From an uncultured Actinomycetes bacterium (lineage in GTDB: Bacteria; Actinomycetota; Thermoleophilia; Gaiellales; F1-60-MAGs149): a DNA stretch of 34,267 bases. The translations under genes were made by a program, and so were the position numbers. Where the stretch lies: assembly GCA_903873565.1 (NCBI GenBank), contig CAIQOY010000191.1:1-34267 (forward strand). The letters run 5' to 3'. Each line of letters opens with the position of its first letter. Within the stretch, counting starts at the first letter, position 1. The notes beneath the pieces are model-generated. The model worked only from the letters and a program-made list of their open reading frames with translations. It did not search any database and was not told the origin of the DNA. Shown here piece by piece: positions 14,747 to 22,606 of this stretch.

Positions 14747-16759
14747 TCAGCGGGCCGTCAGCCGAAGCGGTTCGGACAGCTCGGCGCCGACCCGCGCGCG
14801 GACGGTGTAGACCCCGGCCGCAGGCAGGCGGACCGGCGTCGCGAAGGCGCCGTCCGCGCCGGCCGCGACGCGCACAACCGCGACCCAGCGACCACCCGCT
14901 CGTGCCTCGATGGCGACCCGCCGGCCGGCGGGCGCGCTGCCGAGAAGACGCACCTCCGCCCCGGCCGCGACGCGGGTGCGCAGGGCCTTCAGGCGCACGG
15001 CGCCCCCGGCCTCCACCGCGACCTCGGCCTCGGCCCCCGCCGCGAGGACGACCACCCGTCCGGCCGCGCTGCGGGGCACGGCGATGCGCGCTGTGCCGTC
15101 GGGGCCCGTGACGCCGGCGCCGACGCGCCTGCCGTTGGGGCGCTGGGCGATCACGGCCACCCCGTCCGCAGGGGCGGACCCGATCTCCACGCGCACCAGG
15201 AGGGTGCCGCGGGGGCCGCGCAGGCGCAGGCGCTGCGGCACGACGAGCCGCGCCCCCGACGGCGCGGCCGCCGCCACGGGCTCCGCGACGGACGCTGGCG
15301 GTTCGGGATCCGCGCCGGGCGGGGCCGTGGGCAGGGGCGCCGGCGGCGGCACCGGCGGTGCCGGGACCGTGAACGCCCAGCTCGTCTGGGCGCGGTTGCC
15401 GGAGCGATCCAGCGCCACCAGCTGCACGACGTGCTCGCCCACCGGCCACCCGAGCGGGTGGCGCAGGCGCAGGTCACCGTTCGCGAAGGACGCGGCGGCC
15501 GTCATGTCCAGGCCGTCGACGGCGACGCGCACGCCATCGACCGCGACCCCGGCGCCCGCGTCGGTCACGCGCGCACGGACCTCCGCCGTGGCGCTGGCGA
15601 TGCCGGTCGGCGCGGCCTCGGCGATCGTCGGCGCGGTCTGGTCGCGGATGGCGATCACCTGCTGGCCCTCGCTGCGGTTGCCGGCTGCGTCGTCGACGCG
15701 CCACGTGACCAGGTGCAGGCCGTCGGCGAGCGGCTGCGGCGGCACGAAGCGCAGCTCGCCCCGCACGGTCTCGTCGCTGACGGGGATGCCGTTGACCGCG
15801 ACCTCGACCCGCGCGACCCCGCTGGCCGCGTCAGCGGTCGCCAGCCGCAGCTCGGGGAGGCGGGCCTCGGGGTCGGCCGGGCCCGTGAGCTCGGCCTGCG
15901 GGGGCGTGTTGTCGACCCGGACGAGGCTCCCCGCCAGCGAGGTGCGGTTGCCGTCGCCGGTGCCGTCGACCGCGCTGGCCGAGGTGCCGTAGGCGCCGTC
16001 GGGGAGCTGCGCGGTATCGATGCACGGGGCGGCCTCGTAGGCCGCAGGCCGCGGCTGCAGGCGCCCTCCGGACGGCGCGGCGGCGACGGCCACCGCTGCC
16101 CCGATCGCGTACTCGAGGCGGTCCACGCCGAGCCCCAAGTCCGTCGCGGCCAGCGACGCGCAGAGGACGCCGCGCCGCCAGCCGTCCCCGAGCGCCTCCG
16201 CGCCCCAGCGCAGCTCCGGCGGGCTCGTGTCCCGCACGCGCAGGACGACCGCCTCCACGGTGACCGCGTTGTCGGCGTCCGAGCGCACGGCGCCCCGGGC
16301 GATCGCCGACTCGGCCACGAGGGCCACCGCGACGGCGCTCGCCCCGCGGCCGGCGGTGACGCTGCGCGTCGTCTGCTGCGCCGCGCGGATGCGCGTCTGG
16401 TCGACCCAGCGCCCGCCGTAACGCGCCTGCACCTTCGCGACCACGCCCGCCTGGCGCGTGCGCACCCGCAGCCGCACCTGCGCGTCGAGAATGGCGGTAC
16501 CTGCCGGTGCGGCGTACTGCAGGACGGCCTGCCGGCGGGCGGGGACCGCGCTGCGGGACGGGATCCGCAGCGTCGCGCAGCCCGCCGCGCAGCCGGCGAG
16601 GCCGGGCGCGATCTGCGCGCTGAGCCCGGTCGGCTCCGGCGAGCCGAGCTCGTAGACGACGAGGTGCTCCCCGGCGCGGGCCTCGCCGCCCACGGCGACG
16701 ATCAGGAGCGGAACGAGGAGCAGGGGCAGGCGGCGGACGATCGCGAGGACGTTGGACAT
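14747..16759 (-). CDS. Secreted multi-domain Ig-like repeat protein
   Basis: A 670-residue exported protein. Residues 1-29 are a signal peptide (R-R then a leucine-rich core ending A-R-A-G). The body holds several beta-sandwich modules separated by characteristic D-T-S-P-P, V-D-N-T-P-P and D-Q-T-A-P-T starts, each closing with phrases such as V-D-D-A-A-G-N-R, the pattern of bacterial Ig-like repeats. A Pro-rich linker (about 470-495) leads to a C-terminal region of peptidase-regulatory-like or filamin-like strands. There is no LPXTG, lipobox or membrane anchor. It may be a surface or matrix protein; no catalytic motif is seen. ATG 16759 has GATGGT six bases upstream. Ends 38 nt before the pcrA start. 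Confidence 0.82.
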   Translation of the reverse strand: MSNVLAIVRRLPLLLVPLLIVAVGGEARAGEHLVVYELGSPEPTGLSAQIAPGLAGCAAGCATLRIPSRSAVPARRQAVLQYAAPAGTAILDAQVRLRVRTRQAGVVAKVQARYGGRWVDQTRIRAAQQTTRSVTAGRGASAVAVALVAESAIARGAVRSDADNAVTVEAVVLRVRDTSPPELRWGAEALGDGWRRGVLCASLAATDLGLGVDRLEYAIGAAVAVAAAPSGGRLQPRPAAYEAAPCIDTAQLPDGAYGTSASAVDGTGDGNRTSLAGSLVRVDNTPPQAELTGPADPEARLPELRLATADAASGVARVEVAVNGIPVSDETVRGELRFVPPQPLADGLHLVTWRVDDAAGNRSEGQQVIAIRDQTAPTIAEAAPTGIASATAEVRARVTDAGAGVAVDGVRVAVDGLDMTAAASFANGDLRLRHPLGWPVGEHVVQLVALDRSGNRAQTSWAFTVPAPPVPPPAPLPTAPPGADPEPPASVAEPVAAAAPSGARLVVPQRLRLRGPRGTLLVRVEIGSAPADGVAVIAQRPNGRRVGAGVTGPDGTARIAVPRSAAGRVVVLAAGAEAEVAVEAGGAVRLKALRTRVAAGAEVRLLGSAPAGRRVAIEARAGGRWVAVVRVAAGADGAFATPVRLPAAGVYTVRARVGAELSEPLRLTAR

Positions 16760-16765
16760 GGCCGG

Positions 16766-16771
16766 ACCATC
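16766..16771 (-). promoter_or_regulatory. Possible -10 box (GATGGT) of the Ig-like secreted protein
   Basis: GATGGT, six bases, then ATG 16759. The first T of TANNNT is missing. Confidence 0.3.
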
Positions 16772-16875
16772 GCCCGGGTCCGGGGCGCCGCGTGCGCCGT
16801 GGGCGTGCCGCAGGCGCACCGGATGCGCACGGGGTCCCGTCGCCCTGTGCCGGCCCCACCCGCGCGGCGCGCGGA

Positions 16876-16881
16876 TACGCT
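16876..16881 (+). promoter_or_regulatory. -10 box (TACGCT) of the VanZ-like gene
   Basis: TACGCT is followed by six bases and GTG 16888, which decides the start of that gene. Confidence 0.55.
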
Positions 16882-16887
16882 TCGGCG

Positions 16888-17256
16888 GTGCGCGTCCTGG
16901 CCTGCCTGCCCGCCGTCCTGATCGCGGCCCTGATCTGGTGGCTCTCGTCGACCCCCGATCTGGCGGTGGCCGCCGGCGCCCTCGACACCGTGCTGCGCAA
17001 GGCGGCGCACATCGGGGTCTTCGCCGCCCTCGCGCTGGCCTGCGTCCTCGCCCTCCGCGCCAACGGGGTCCGCGCGGCTGCGGCGATCGCGATCGGGGCG
17101 CTGATCGCGCTCGGCTACGCGGCCGTCGACGAGCTGCACCAGTCCACGGTGCCGACCCGCAACGGCGCCGTGTCGGACGTCCTGATCGACGCGCTCGGGG
17201 TCGGGCTGGCCTCCCTGGCCCTGGCCCGCCGCGCGCGGAGGCCGGTGCCGTGCTGA
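16888..17256 (+). CDS. VanZ-like membrane protein
   Basis: A 122-residue integral membrane protein with four predicted helices. The VanZ-type signature is present: K-A-A-H-I-G-V-F (about 38-45), then Y-A-A-V-D-E-L-H-Q-S (77-86) and R-N-G-A-V-S-D-V-L-I-D (91-101). VanZ in Enterococcus gives low-level teicoplanin resistance, but most relatives have no known role. GTG 16888 is set by the TACGCT box. Its stop overlaps the start of the next gene by 7 nt, so the two are translated as a pair. Confidence 0.85.
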   Translation: MRVLACLPAVLIAALIWWLSSTPDLAVAAGALDTVLRKAAHIGVFAALALACVLALRANGVRAAAAIAIGALIALGYAAVDELHQSTVPTRNGAVSDVLIDALGVGLASLALARRARRPVPC

Positions 17257-17732
17257 TCGTCATCGACCGCGCCCTCGCCGATGTGGACGCCCTCGTCGCG
17301 GAGGCGGCCGACTACCTCTCGCGGCGCCTCGGCGGCACGCCGCCTCTCGACGCCGCGGCCCTGCCGCGCGATGCGGCGGGCGCCCTCGCCGCGATCGACG
17401 CGTGGGCGGGCGACGAGGTCGCCAACTGGCGGCAGGAGCTGATCCGCTGGTTCGAGGCCCACGCGCCGGTGCGCCTCGTCCCCGACCCCGACGTCAACGC
17501 GACCCTGCGCCGCGCCGCCAAGGGCGGCCAGCGCCTCGCGGTCGCCAGCGCCCTCCCGCCCGAGGCGCTCGAGCTGGTGCTGCAGCAGCTGGGCTGCGCC
17601 CGTGCGTTCGCGGCCTCCTGCGCCGGCGACGGCTCGCTCAACGACGCCCTCGACGGAGCGCGCGCGGCCCTCGGCGGGGACCCGCCGGTCGCGGACAGCC
17701 GCGACGCGCTGCTCGCCGCGCTCTCCGGCTAG
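17250..17732 (+). CDS. Degenerate HAD-like protein
   Basis: A 160-residue protein whose layout resembles a small HAD-superfamily phosphatase: V-L-I-V-I-D-R-A-L at the N-terminus in the position of motif I (normally D-x-D-G-T), a helical cap-like middle, then R-L-A-V-A-S-A-L-P, like motif II, followed by a helix and a C-terminal D-S-R-D-A-L. The second catalytic Asp of motif I is missing, so it would not be an active phosphatase of the normal type. The HAD link is my reading and could be wrong. GTG 17250 lies inside the VanZ gene end. Its TAG stop is shared with the convergent EamA gene as CTAG. Confidence 0.55.
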   Translation: MLIVIDRALADVDALVAEAADYLSRRLGGTPPLDAAALPRDAAGALAAIDAWAGDEVANWRQELIRWFEAHAPVRLVPDPDVNATLRRAAKGGQRLAVASALPPEALELVLQQLGCARAFAASCAGDGSLNDALDGARAALGGDPPVADSRDALLAALSG

Positions 17733-18574
17733 CCCGGCAGCGCCAGCAGGACCACCGCGACCACGATCAGCGCGAGGCCCGCGTACTGGACGCTGCGGAG
17801 GCGCTCCTTGAGGATCAGGACCCCGATCAGGGCCGCGACGGTGCCGTACTGCCCGGTCAGCACCGAGGCCTGCGCGACCCCGTACTCGGACGCGAACAGA
17901 AACAGCGTGAACCCGAAGACCTCGCCGATGCCGGTGATCGCCGCGAAGCCGAGCGCACGCCGGTCCCGCACCAGCGGCCCGCGCATGAGGATCGGGACCG
18001 AGATCGCGAGGACGCCCAGCACGCGCATGAAGGCGACCACCCACGATGCGCCGACGTCGTCCTGGATCTCGCCGCCGGCCCACAGCTGCACGCCCCACGC
18101 GAGCGCGGCCCCGCCGGCGAGCAGCGCCGCCTTCGTCTGGTGCGGGTACTCGACCCCCGGCGTGGACACGTCGCCGCGCGTGGCGAGCACGGCGCCCGCG
18201 ACGGCGAGCGCGAGGCCGAGGAACGCGAGCGGCGACGTCGGCTCGCCGGTCAGGATCGCGATGACGGCCCCGAACCCCCCGTACGTCCCGGAGATGGGCA
18301 CCAGGGTGGAGATCTTCCCCATCCGCAGCGCGGCGTAGAGGAGGATCAGGCCGCCGATCCCGGTGCCCGCGACGAGCAGGAGCCAGAGGATCGCGCGGGG
18401 ATCGATCCGGCCCGGCATCCCCGAGGCGAGGGCAAGGGGCACGGCCACCAGGACGCTGAACAGCATCGAGTAGCCGACGGCCCGCATGCCGCCGAGCCGC
18501 CGCGCCGCCAGGCCCCCCGTCACGCCGCCGATGCCCCACAGGAGCGCCGACAGCAGGCCGAGGACGATGCCCAT
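17729..18574 (-). CDS. EamA-family (DMT) transporter, second of a tandem pair
   Basis: A 281-residue inner-membrane protein with about ten hydrophobic helices arranged as two EamA repeats (about 1-130 and 145-281). The start L-L-S-A-L-L-W-G and the end of each repeat (P-x4-A-x-L-G-L-A; E-R-L-R-S-V-Q-Y-A-G) fit the family. Members export amino acids, nucleobases or metabolites; E. coli RhtA, a homoserine and threonine exporter, is one. Its ATG 18574 overlaps the stop of the upstream EamA gene by one base (TGATG), so the two are coupled. Substrate is not shown by sequence. Confidence 0.9.
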   Translation of the reverse strand: MGIVLGLLSALLWGIGGVTGGLAARRLGGMRAVGYSMLFSVLVAVPLALASGMPGRIDPRAILWLLLVAGTGIGGLILLYAALRMGKISTLVPISGTYGGFGAVIAILTGEPTSPLAFLGLALAVAGAVLATRGDVSTPGVEYPHQTKAALLAGGAALAWGVQLWAGGEIQDDVGASWVVAFMRVLGVLAISVPILMRGPLVRDRRALGFAAITGIGEVFGFTLFLFASEYGVAQASVLTGQYGTVAALIGVLILKERLRSVQYAGLALIVVAVVLLALPG

Positions 18575-19431
18575 CAGATCGAGCCCGACACCGAGATCGC
18601 CACGACGCCGATGATGACGATCGCCACCCCGGCCAGCTGCATCCGCGAGAGCCGCTCGCGCAGGATGACCCAGGACAGGAGCGTGGCGACCGTGGCGTAC
18701 TGGGTCGCCATGACCGCCGCCACGGCGATCCCGTCCCCCGCCCCCCAGAGGAAGCCGAGGAACCCGATCGACTCGCAGACCCCGGCCGCGAGCGCGAACC
18801 ACAGCCCCGGTCGGGCCCACTGCAGCTCGCGGCGGAGGACGAGCGGGAGGCCCATGGTGACGAGCCCGGTCAGGCGGGCGCTCAGCACGACCCACGGCCC
18901 GCCGAGCTTCTGGGCGATGTCGCCGCTGACGTAGAGCGCGGTGCCGAAGATCACGGCCGCCCCGCCCGCGCTGACCGCCGCCCGCCGGTTGTCGCGCACG
19001 ACGGCATCGGAGTCGTCGTCGTGGCGCCCGAGGCCGACCACCGACACGCCGGCGGCGGCCATCAGGATGCCCGCCGCGGCCAGCCAGCCGATCGTCTCGC
19101 CGAGCAGCACGGCGATGATCGCGGCGATCGCGCCCTCGGTGCTCGTGATCGCGACCACCAGGCCGACCTTGCCTCGGGCGAGCGCCGCGTAGGTGAAGCG
19201 CAGCCCGATCGCCGACGACAGGCCCGCGTAGATCAGGAGCGCGACGTTGACCCAGGTCCAGTCGCCGCGCACCCCGTACCAGGCGAGCACGGGCAGGATC
19301 AGGACCAGCCCGCCGGCGCCGACCCAGGCCAGCGTCGACGACGGCCCGATCTGCCGCGAGGCGCGGCCCGCGAGGATCGTGCTGACGCCCCACATGAGGG
19401 CGGCGATGCCGCCCCCGACCAGCGCGATCAC
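18574..19431 (-). CDS. EamA-family (DMT) transporter, first of a tandem pair
   Basis: A 285-residue inner-membrane protein with two EamA repeats and about ten helices, similar to but clearly different from its partner (R-F-T-Y-A-A-L-A-R-G-K-V-G and E-R-L-S-R-M-Q-L-A-G end the repeats). Residues 133-145 are a charged D/R-rich loop between the repeats. Its GTG 19431 overlaps the thrC stop as GTGA, which places it in the thrC operon. Two different DMT proteins in a row may act separately or as a heteromer. Confidence 0.9.
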   Translation of the reverse strand: MIALVGGGIAALMWGVSTILAGRASRQIGPSSTLAWVGAGGLVLILPVLAWYGVRGDWTWVNVALLIYAGLSSAIGLRFTYAALARGKVGLVVAITSTEGAIAAIIAVLLGETIGWLAAAGILMAAAGVSVVGLGRHDDDSDAVVRDNRRAAVSAGGAAVIFGTALYVSGDIAQKLGGPWVVLSARLTGLVTMGLPLVLRRELQWARPGLWFALAAGVCESIGFLGFLWGAGDGIAVAAVMATQYATVATLLSWVILRERLSRMQLAGVAIVIIGVVAISVSGSI

Positions 19432-20498
19432 GTGCCGTCGCCGAGCACGACCGCCTCGAGCGCGCTGCGCTCGGCGGGGATCGTGACGGGGGGCGCGCTC
19501 TCCGCGATGGCGTTGTCCGGGTCCTTCAGGCCGTGCCCCGTGAGGACGCAGACGACCTCGGCCCCCTCGGGGACGAGCCCGTCGCGACGGGCGTTGGCGA
19601 GACCCGCCAGCGACGCCGCGCTCGAGGGCTCGCAGAACACGCCCTCGTCGCGCACCGCATGGCCGAACCAGTCGAGGATCTCGCGGTCGGAGGCGGCCGC
19701 GAAGCCGCCGCCCGAGTCGCGCGCCGCCGCCCCGGCCTCCTCGCGGCGCACGGGCGCCCCGATGCGGATCGCGGTGGCGATCGTCTCCGGCCGCTCGACG
19801 TCGACGCCGCGCACCATGGCGGCCGACCCCTCGGCCTGCGCGCCCAGCATGCGCGGCAGGCGGTCGCAGTCGCCGCGCTCGTGGGCCTCGCGGAAGCCGC
19901 GCCAGTAGGCGGTGATGTTGCCGCCGTTGCCGACCGGCAGGCACATCCACTCCGGCACGTGGCCGAGGTCGTCGAGGATCTCCCAGGCCGCGGTCTTCTG
20001 CCCCTCGAGCCGGTACGGATTGAGGTTGTTGACGAGCGTGATCGGGTGCTCCTCGCTCATGATCCGCACGAGCCGCAGGGCGTCGTCGAAGGAGCCGTCG
20101 ATCTGGACCACCACGGCGCCCGCCACCTGGGCCTGCGCGAGCTTGCCGAGCGCGACCTTGCCGCCGGGGATGACCACCACGCAGCGGATCCCGGCCCGCG
20201 CGCTGTAGGCCGCCGCGGAGGCCGACGTGTTGCCCGTCGAGGCGCAGATCACGGCCTTGGCGCCGTCCTGCGCCGCCTTCGAGAGCGCCATCGTCATGCC
20301 GCGGTCCTTGAACGACCCGGTCGGGTTCATGCCCTCGTACTTCAGCCACAGGTCGACCCCGAGGCGCGCGCCGAGCCGCGGGGCCCGGAGCAGCGGCGTC
20401 GAGCCCTCGCCGAGCGTGACCACGGGGGTCGCGTCGTCGACGGGGAGCCAGGCGCGGTAGCGCTCGATCAGGCCCGCGCTGCGCATGGAGGTCGACAT
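19428..20498 (-). CDS. thrC: Threonine synthase
   Basis: PLP enzyme, 356 residues, that converts O-phosphohomoserine to threonine. The PLP lysine is K64 in N-P-T-G-S-F-K-D-R-G; the cofactor phosphate loop is G-N-G-G-N. Late residues C-V-L-T-G-H-G-L-K-D-P-D are typical of ThrC, and the 356-residue size matches the actinobacterial type. ATG 20498 is preferred; ATG 20486 is an alternative. TACCGT lies 9 nt upstream of the former. The gene is divergent from hom across about 40 nt and overlaps the first EamA gene, so the operon is thrC-eamA-eamA. Confidence 0.96.
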   Translation of the reverse strand: MSTSMRSAGLIERYRAWLPVDDATPVVTLGEGSTPLLRAPRLGARLGVDLWLKYEGMNPTGSFKDRGMTMALSKAAQDGAKAVICASTGNTSASAAAYSARAGIRCVVVIPGGKVALGKLAQAQVAGAVVVQIDGSFDDALRLVRIMSEEHPITLVNNLNPYRLEGQKTAAWEILDDLGHVPEWMCLPVGNGGNITAYWRGFREAHERGDCDRLPRMLGAQAEGSAAMVRGVDVERPETIATAIRIGAPVRREEAGAAARDSGGGFAAASDREILDWFGHAVRDEGVFCEPSSAASLAGLANARRDGLVPEGAEVVCVLTGHGLKDPDNAIAESAPPVTIPAERSALEAVVLGDGT

Positions 20499-20522
20499 GA
20501 CTCCGAAACGGTACCCGACCGC

Positions 20523-20528
20523 TAGGCT
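20523..20528 (+). promoter_or_regulatory. Possible -10 box (TAGGCT) of hom
   Basis: TAGGCT lies 10 nt before ATG 20539, giving a leader of only 3-4 nt. It sits in the 40-nt gap shared with the divergent thrC gene. Confidence 0.4.
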
Positions 20529-20538
20529 GCCGAATCCA

Positions 20539-21822
20539 ATGGCCGCGGACCCCATCGGCATCGGACTGCTCGGCTACGGCACCGTCGGCTCCGCCGTCGA
20601 CCGCCTGCTGTCCGCCCGCCGCGACGACGTCGCGCGCGTCCTCGGCGCCCCCGTCGAGGTGCGGCGCGCGCTCGTGCGCGACCTCGGGCGCCCGCGCGGC
20701 GACGCGATCCGCGACGGGCTCCTGACCGATGACTTCGCCGCGATCCGCGACGACGCGTCGATCGCGGTCGTCGCCGAGGTGATGGGCGGCGTCGAGCCGA
20801 CGCGCGGCTGGATGCTGGAGCTCTTCGCGGCCGGCAAGTCGGTGGTGACCGCCAACAAGCAGCTGCTGGCCCGCCACGGCGCGGAGCTCTTCGCGGCCGC
20901 CGAGGAGCACGGCGTGCAGCTGCGCTTCGAGGCGAGCGTCTGCGCGGCCATCCCCGTGGTCAAGGTGCTCCGCGAGTCGATGGTGGCCAGCGAGGTGACC
21001 GCGGTCCTCGGCATCGTCAACGGCACGACCAACTACATGCTCTCCGCGATGGCCGCCGGCGCCGACTACGCGGCGGTGCTCGCCGAGGCGCAGCGGCTCG
21101 GGTACGCCGAGGCCGACCCGACCGAGGACGTAACCGGCGCCGACGCCGCCGCGAAGATCGCGATCCTCGCCTCCATCGCCTTCCACACCCGCGTCACCAT
21201 CGCCGACGTGCCCCACGAGGGCATCGACCGCCTCGACTCCCTGGACGTCGCGTTCGCCGACGACCTCGGCTACAGCGTCAAGCTGATCGGCCAGGCCCGC
21301 CGGGTCGAGCAGGGCGTCGTGGTCGGGGTCGCCCCCACGCTCGTGCCCCGCGCGCACGGTCTGAGCGCGGTCAACGGGTCCTTCAACGCGGTCATGCTGC
21401 GCGGCGACGCGATCCGCGAGGTCACCCTCGTCGGTCCAGGCGCGGGCGGCGACGAGACCGCGAGCGCCGTGATCGGCGACCTGATGGGCGTGCTCGGCAC
21501 CTCCGGGACGGGCTTCCCACGCGGCGACGGCCTCTTCCGCGACCTCCCGCTGGTGGCGGCCGACGATGTCGTCTCCGCGCTGTACCTGCGGCTCGACGTC
21601 CGCGACGAGCCCGGCGTCCTCGCGCGCATCGCCTCCGTCCTCGCCGACGAGCGCGTCTCCATCGACAGCGTCGTGCAGCGCGCCGAGGGCGGCCGCGCCC
21701 AGCTCGTGATCGTCACGCACCCCGCCTCCGAGGGCGCGGCGCGGCGGGCGATCGCCACGATCGCCGGCCTCGACATCTGCGAGGGCGACCCGGTCGTCCT
21801 GCGCGTGCTCGCGGACGGCTAG
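20539..21822 (+). CDS. hom: Homoserine dehydrogenase with C-terminal ACT domain
   Basis: A 427-residue enzyme reducing aspartate semialdehyde to homoserine, the branch point to threonine, methionine and isoleucine. The nucleotide-binding loop is G12-Y-G14-x2-G17. Mid-protein T-N-Y-M-L-S and E-A-D-P-T-E-D-V-T-G-A-D-A-A-A-K match the family core. The C-terminal ACT domain (about 345-427, D-E-P-G-V-L-A-R-I-A) suggests allosteric control, usually by threonine. The start is ATG 20539; an in-frame ATG at 20497 would add 14 residues but overlaps thrC. It is divergent from thrC; thrB is not in the window. Confidence 0.96.
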   Translation: MAADPIGIGLLGYGTVGSAVDRLLSARRDDVARVLGAPVEVRRALVRDLGRPRGDAIRDGLLTDDFAAIRDDASIAVVAEVMGGVEPTRGWMLELFAAGKSVVTANKQLLARHGAELFAAAEEHGVQLRFEASVCAAIPVVKVLRESMVASEVTAVLGIVNGTTNYMLSAMAAGADYAAVLAEAQRLGYAEADPTEDVTGADAAAKIAILASIAFHTRVTIADVPHEGIDRLDSLDVAFADDLGYSVKLIGQARRVEQGVVVGVAPTLVPRAHGLSAVNGSFNAVMLRGDAIREVTLVGPGAGGDETASAVIGDLMGVLGTSGTGFPRGDGLFRDLPLVAADDVVSALYLRLDVRDEPGVLARIASVLADERVSIDSVVQRAEGGRAQLVIVTHPASEGAARRAIATIAGLDICEGDPVVLRVLADG

Positions 21823-21825
21823 GAT
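21820..21825 (+). promoter_or_regulatory. -10 box (TAGGAT) of the SDR gene, overlapping the hom stop
   Basis: TAGGAT begins in the hom stop codon TAG and lies 7 nt before ATG 21833. It would give the SDR gene its own leaderless transcript besides read-through from hom. Confidence 0.45.
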
Positions 21826-21832
21826 CGCGCCC

Positions 21833-22546
21833 ATGGACCGCCTGGCCGGCAAGCGCGCGCTCGTCACCGGCGGCGCCTCGGGCATCGGCGCGGGCATCGC
21901 GGAGCGCTTCCGGGAGGAGGGCGCGCAGGTCGTCGTCCTCGACCTCGCCGGCGGGGACATCGACTGCGACATCCGCGACGCGGACGGCGTGGCCGCGGCC
22001 GTCGGGGAGGCCGTCGAGCGCCTCGGCGGGCTCGACCTGCTCGTGCTGAACGCCGCCCGCCCGTGCGTGGGGACCCTCTGGGAGCTGGACGACGCCACGT
22101 GGGACGACGCCGTCGCCGTCAACCTCACCAGCGTGCACCGCTTCGTGCGCGCCGCCTGGGAGCACCTCGTCGCGGCCCGCGGCACGATCCTGCTGACCGG
22201 CTCCGTGGTCGGCCTCGACGGGTCCGGCAACCAGGCCGCGTACTGCGCCACCAAGGCCGGCGTCGTGATGCTGACCAAGTGCCTCGCGATCGACGGCGCC
22301 CCGCACGGGGTGCGCGCGAACTGCGTCTGCCCCGGGTTCACCGAGACGCCGATGCTGGAGCGCTTCCTGGCGGAGCAGGAGGACCCCGACGCGGTCCGCA
22401 GCTACGCGACCGGGCTCCACCCCGCCGGGCGCCTCGGCACGCCGCGGGACATCGCGGACGCCTTCGTCTACCTCGCCAGCGACGAGGCGAGCTGGGTGAC
22501 CGGCGTCGCGCTGCCGGTCGACGGCGGCCTCCTGGCCGGCATCTAG
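21833..22546 (+). CDS. Short-chain dehydrogenase/reductase
   Basis: A 237-residue NAD(P)-dependent oxidoreductase. The cofactor loop is T12-G-G-A-S-G-I-G19, the catalytic triad is S124, Y137 and K141 (Y-C-A-T-K), and P-G-F-T-E-T-P follows as usual. The N-A-A-R segment (73-76) replaces the more common N-N-A-G. The hydroxyl or keto substrate cannot be told. Starts 10 nt after hom and ends facing hppA across a hairpin. Confidence 0.93.
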   Translation: MDRLAGKRALVTGGASGIGAGIAERFREEGAQVVVLDLAGGDIDCDIRDADGVAAAVGEAVERLGGLDLLVLNAARPCVGTLWELDDATWDDAVAVNLTSVHRFVRAAWEHLVAARGTILLTGSVVGLDGSGNQAAYCATKAGVVMLTKCLAIDGAPHGVRANCVCPGFTETPMLERFLAEQEDPDAVRSYATGLHPAGRLGTPRDIADAFVYLASDEASWVTGVALPVDGGLLAGI

Positions 22547-22563
22547 CGGCCCGCAGACGCGAA

Positions 22564-22593
22564 CGGCCCCGCCGGCCGGAGCCGACGGGGCCG
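22564..22593. terminator. Bidirectional hairpin between the SDR gene and hppA
   Basis: An 8-bp stem (CGGCCCCG / CGGGGCCG), one mismatch, then a 4-bp stem closed by a CGGA tetraloop. It lies between two convergent genes (stops at 22546 and 22607). There is no T-run, common in such GC-rich genomes. Confidence 0.65.
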
Positions 22594-22606
22594 CGCGACG
22601 GGCGTC

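Noticed and set aside
12627..14810. Long plus-strand open frame opposite pcrA
   Set aside because: No recognisable domain; a mirror of pcrA codon bias.
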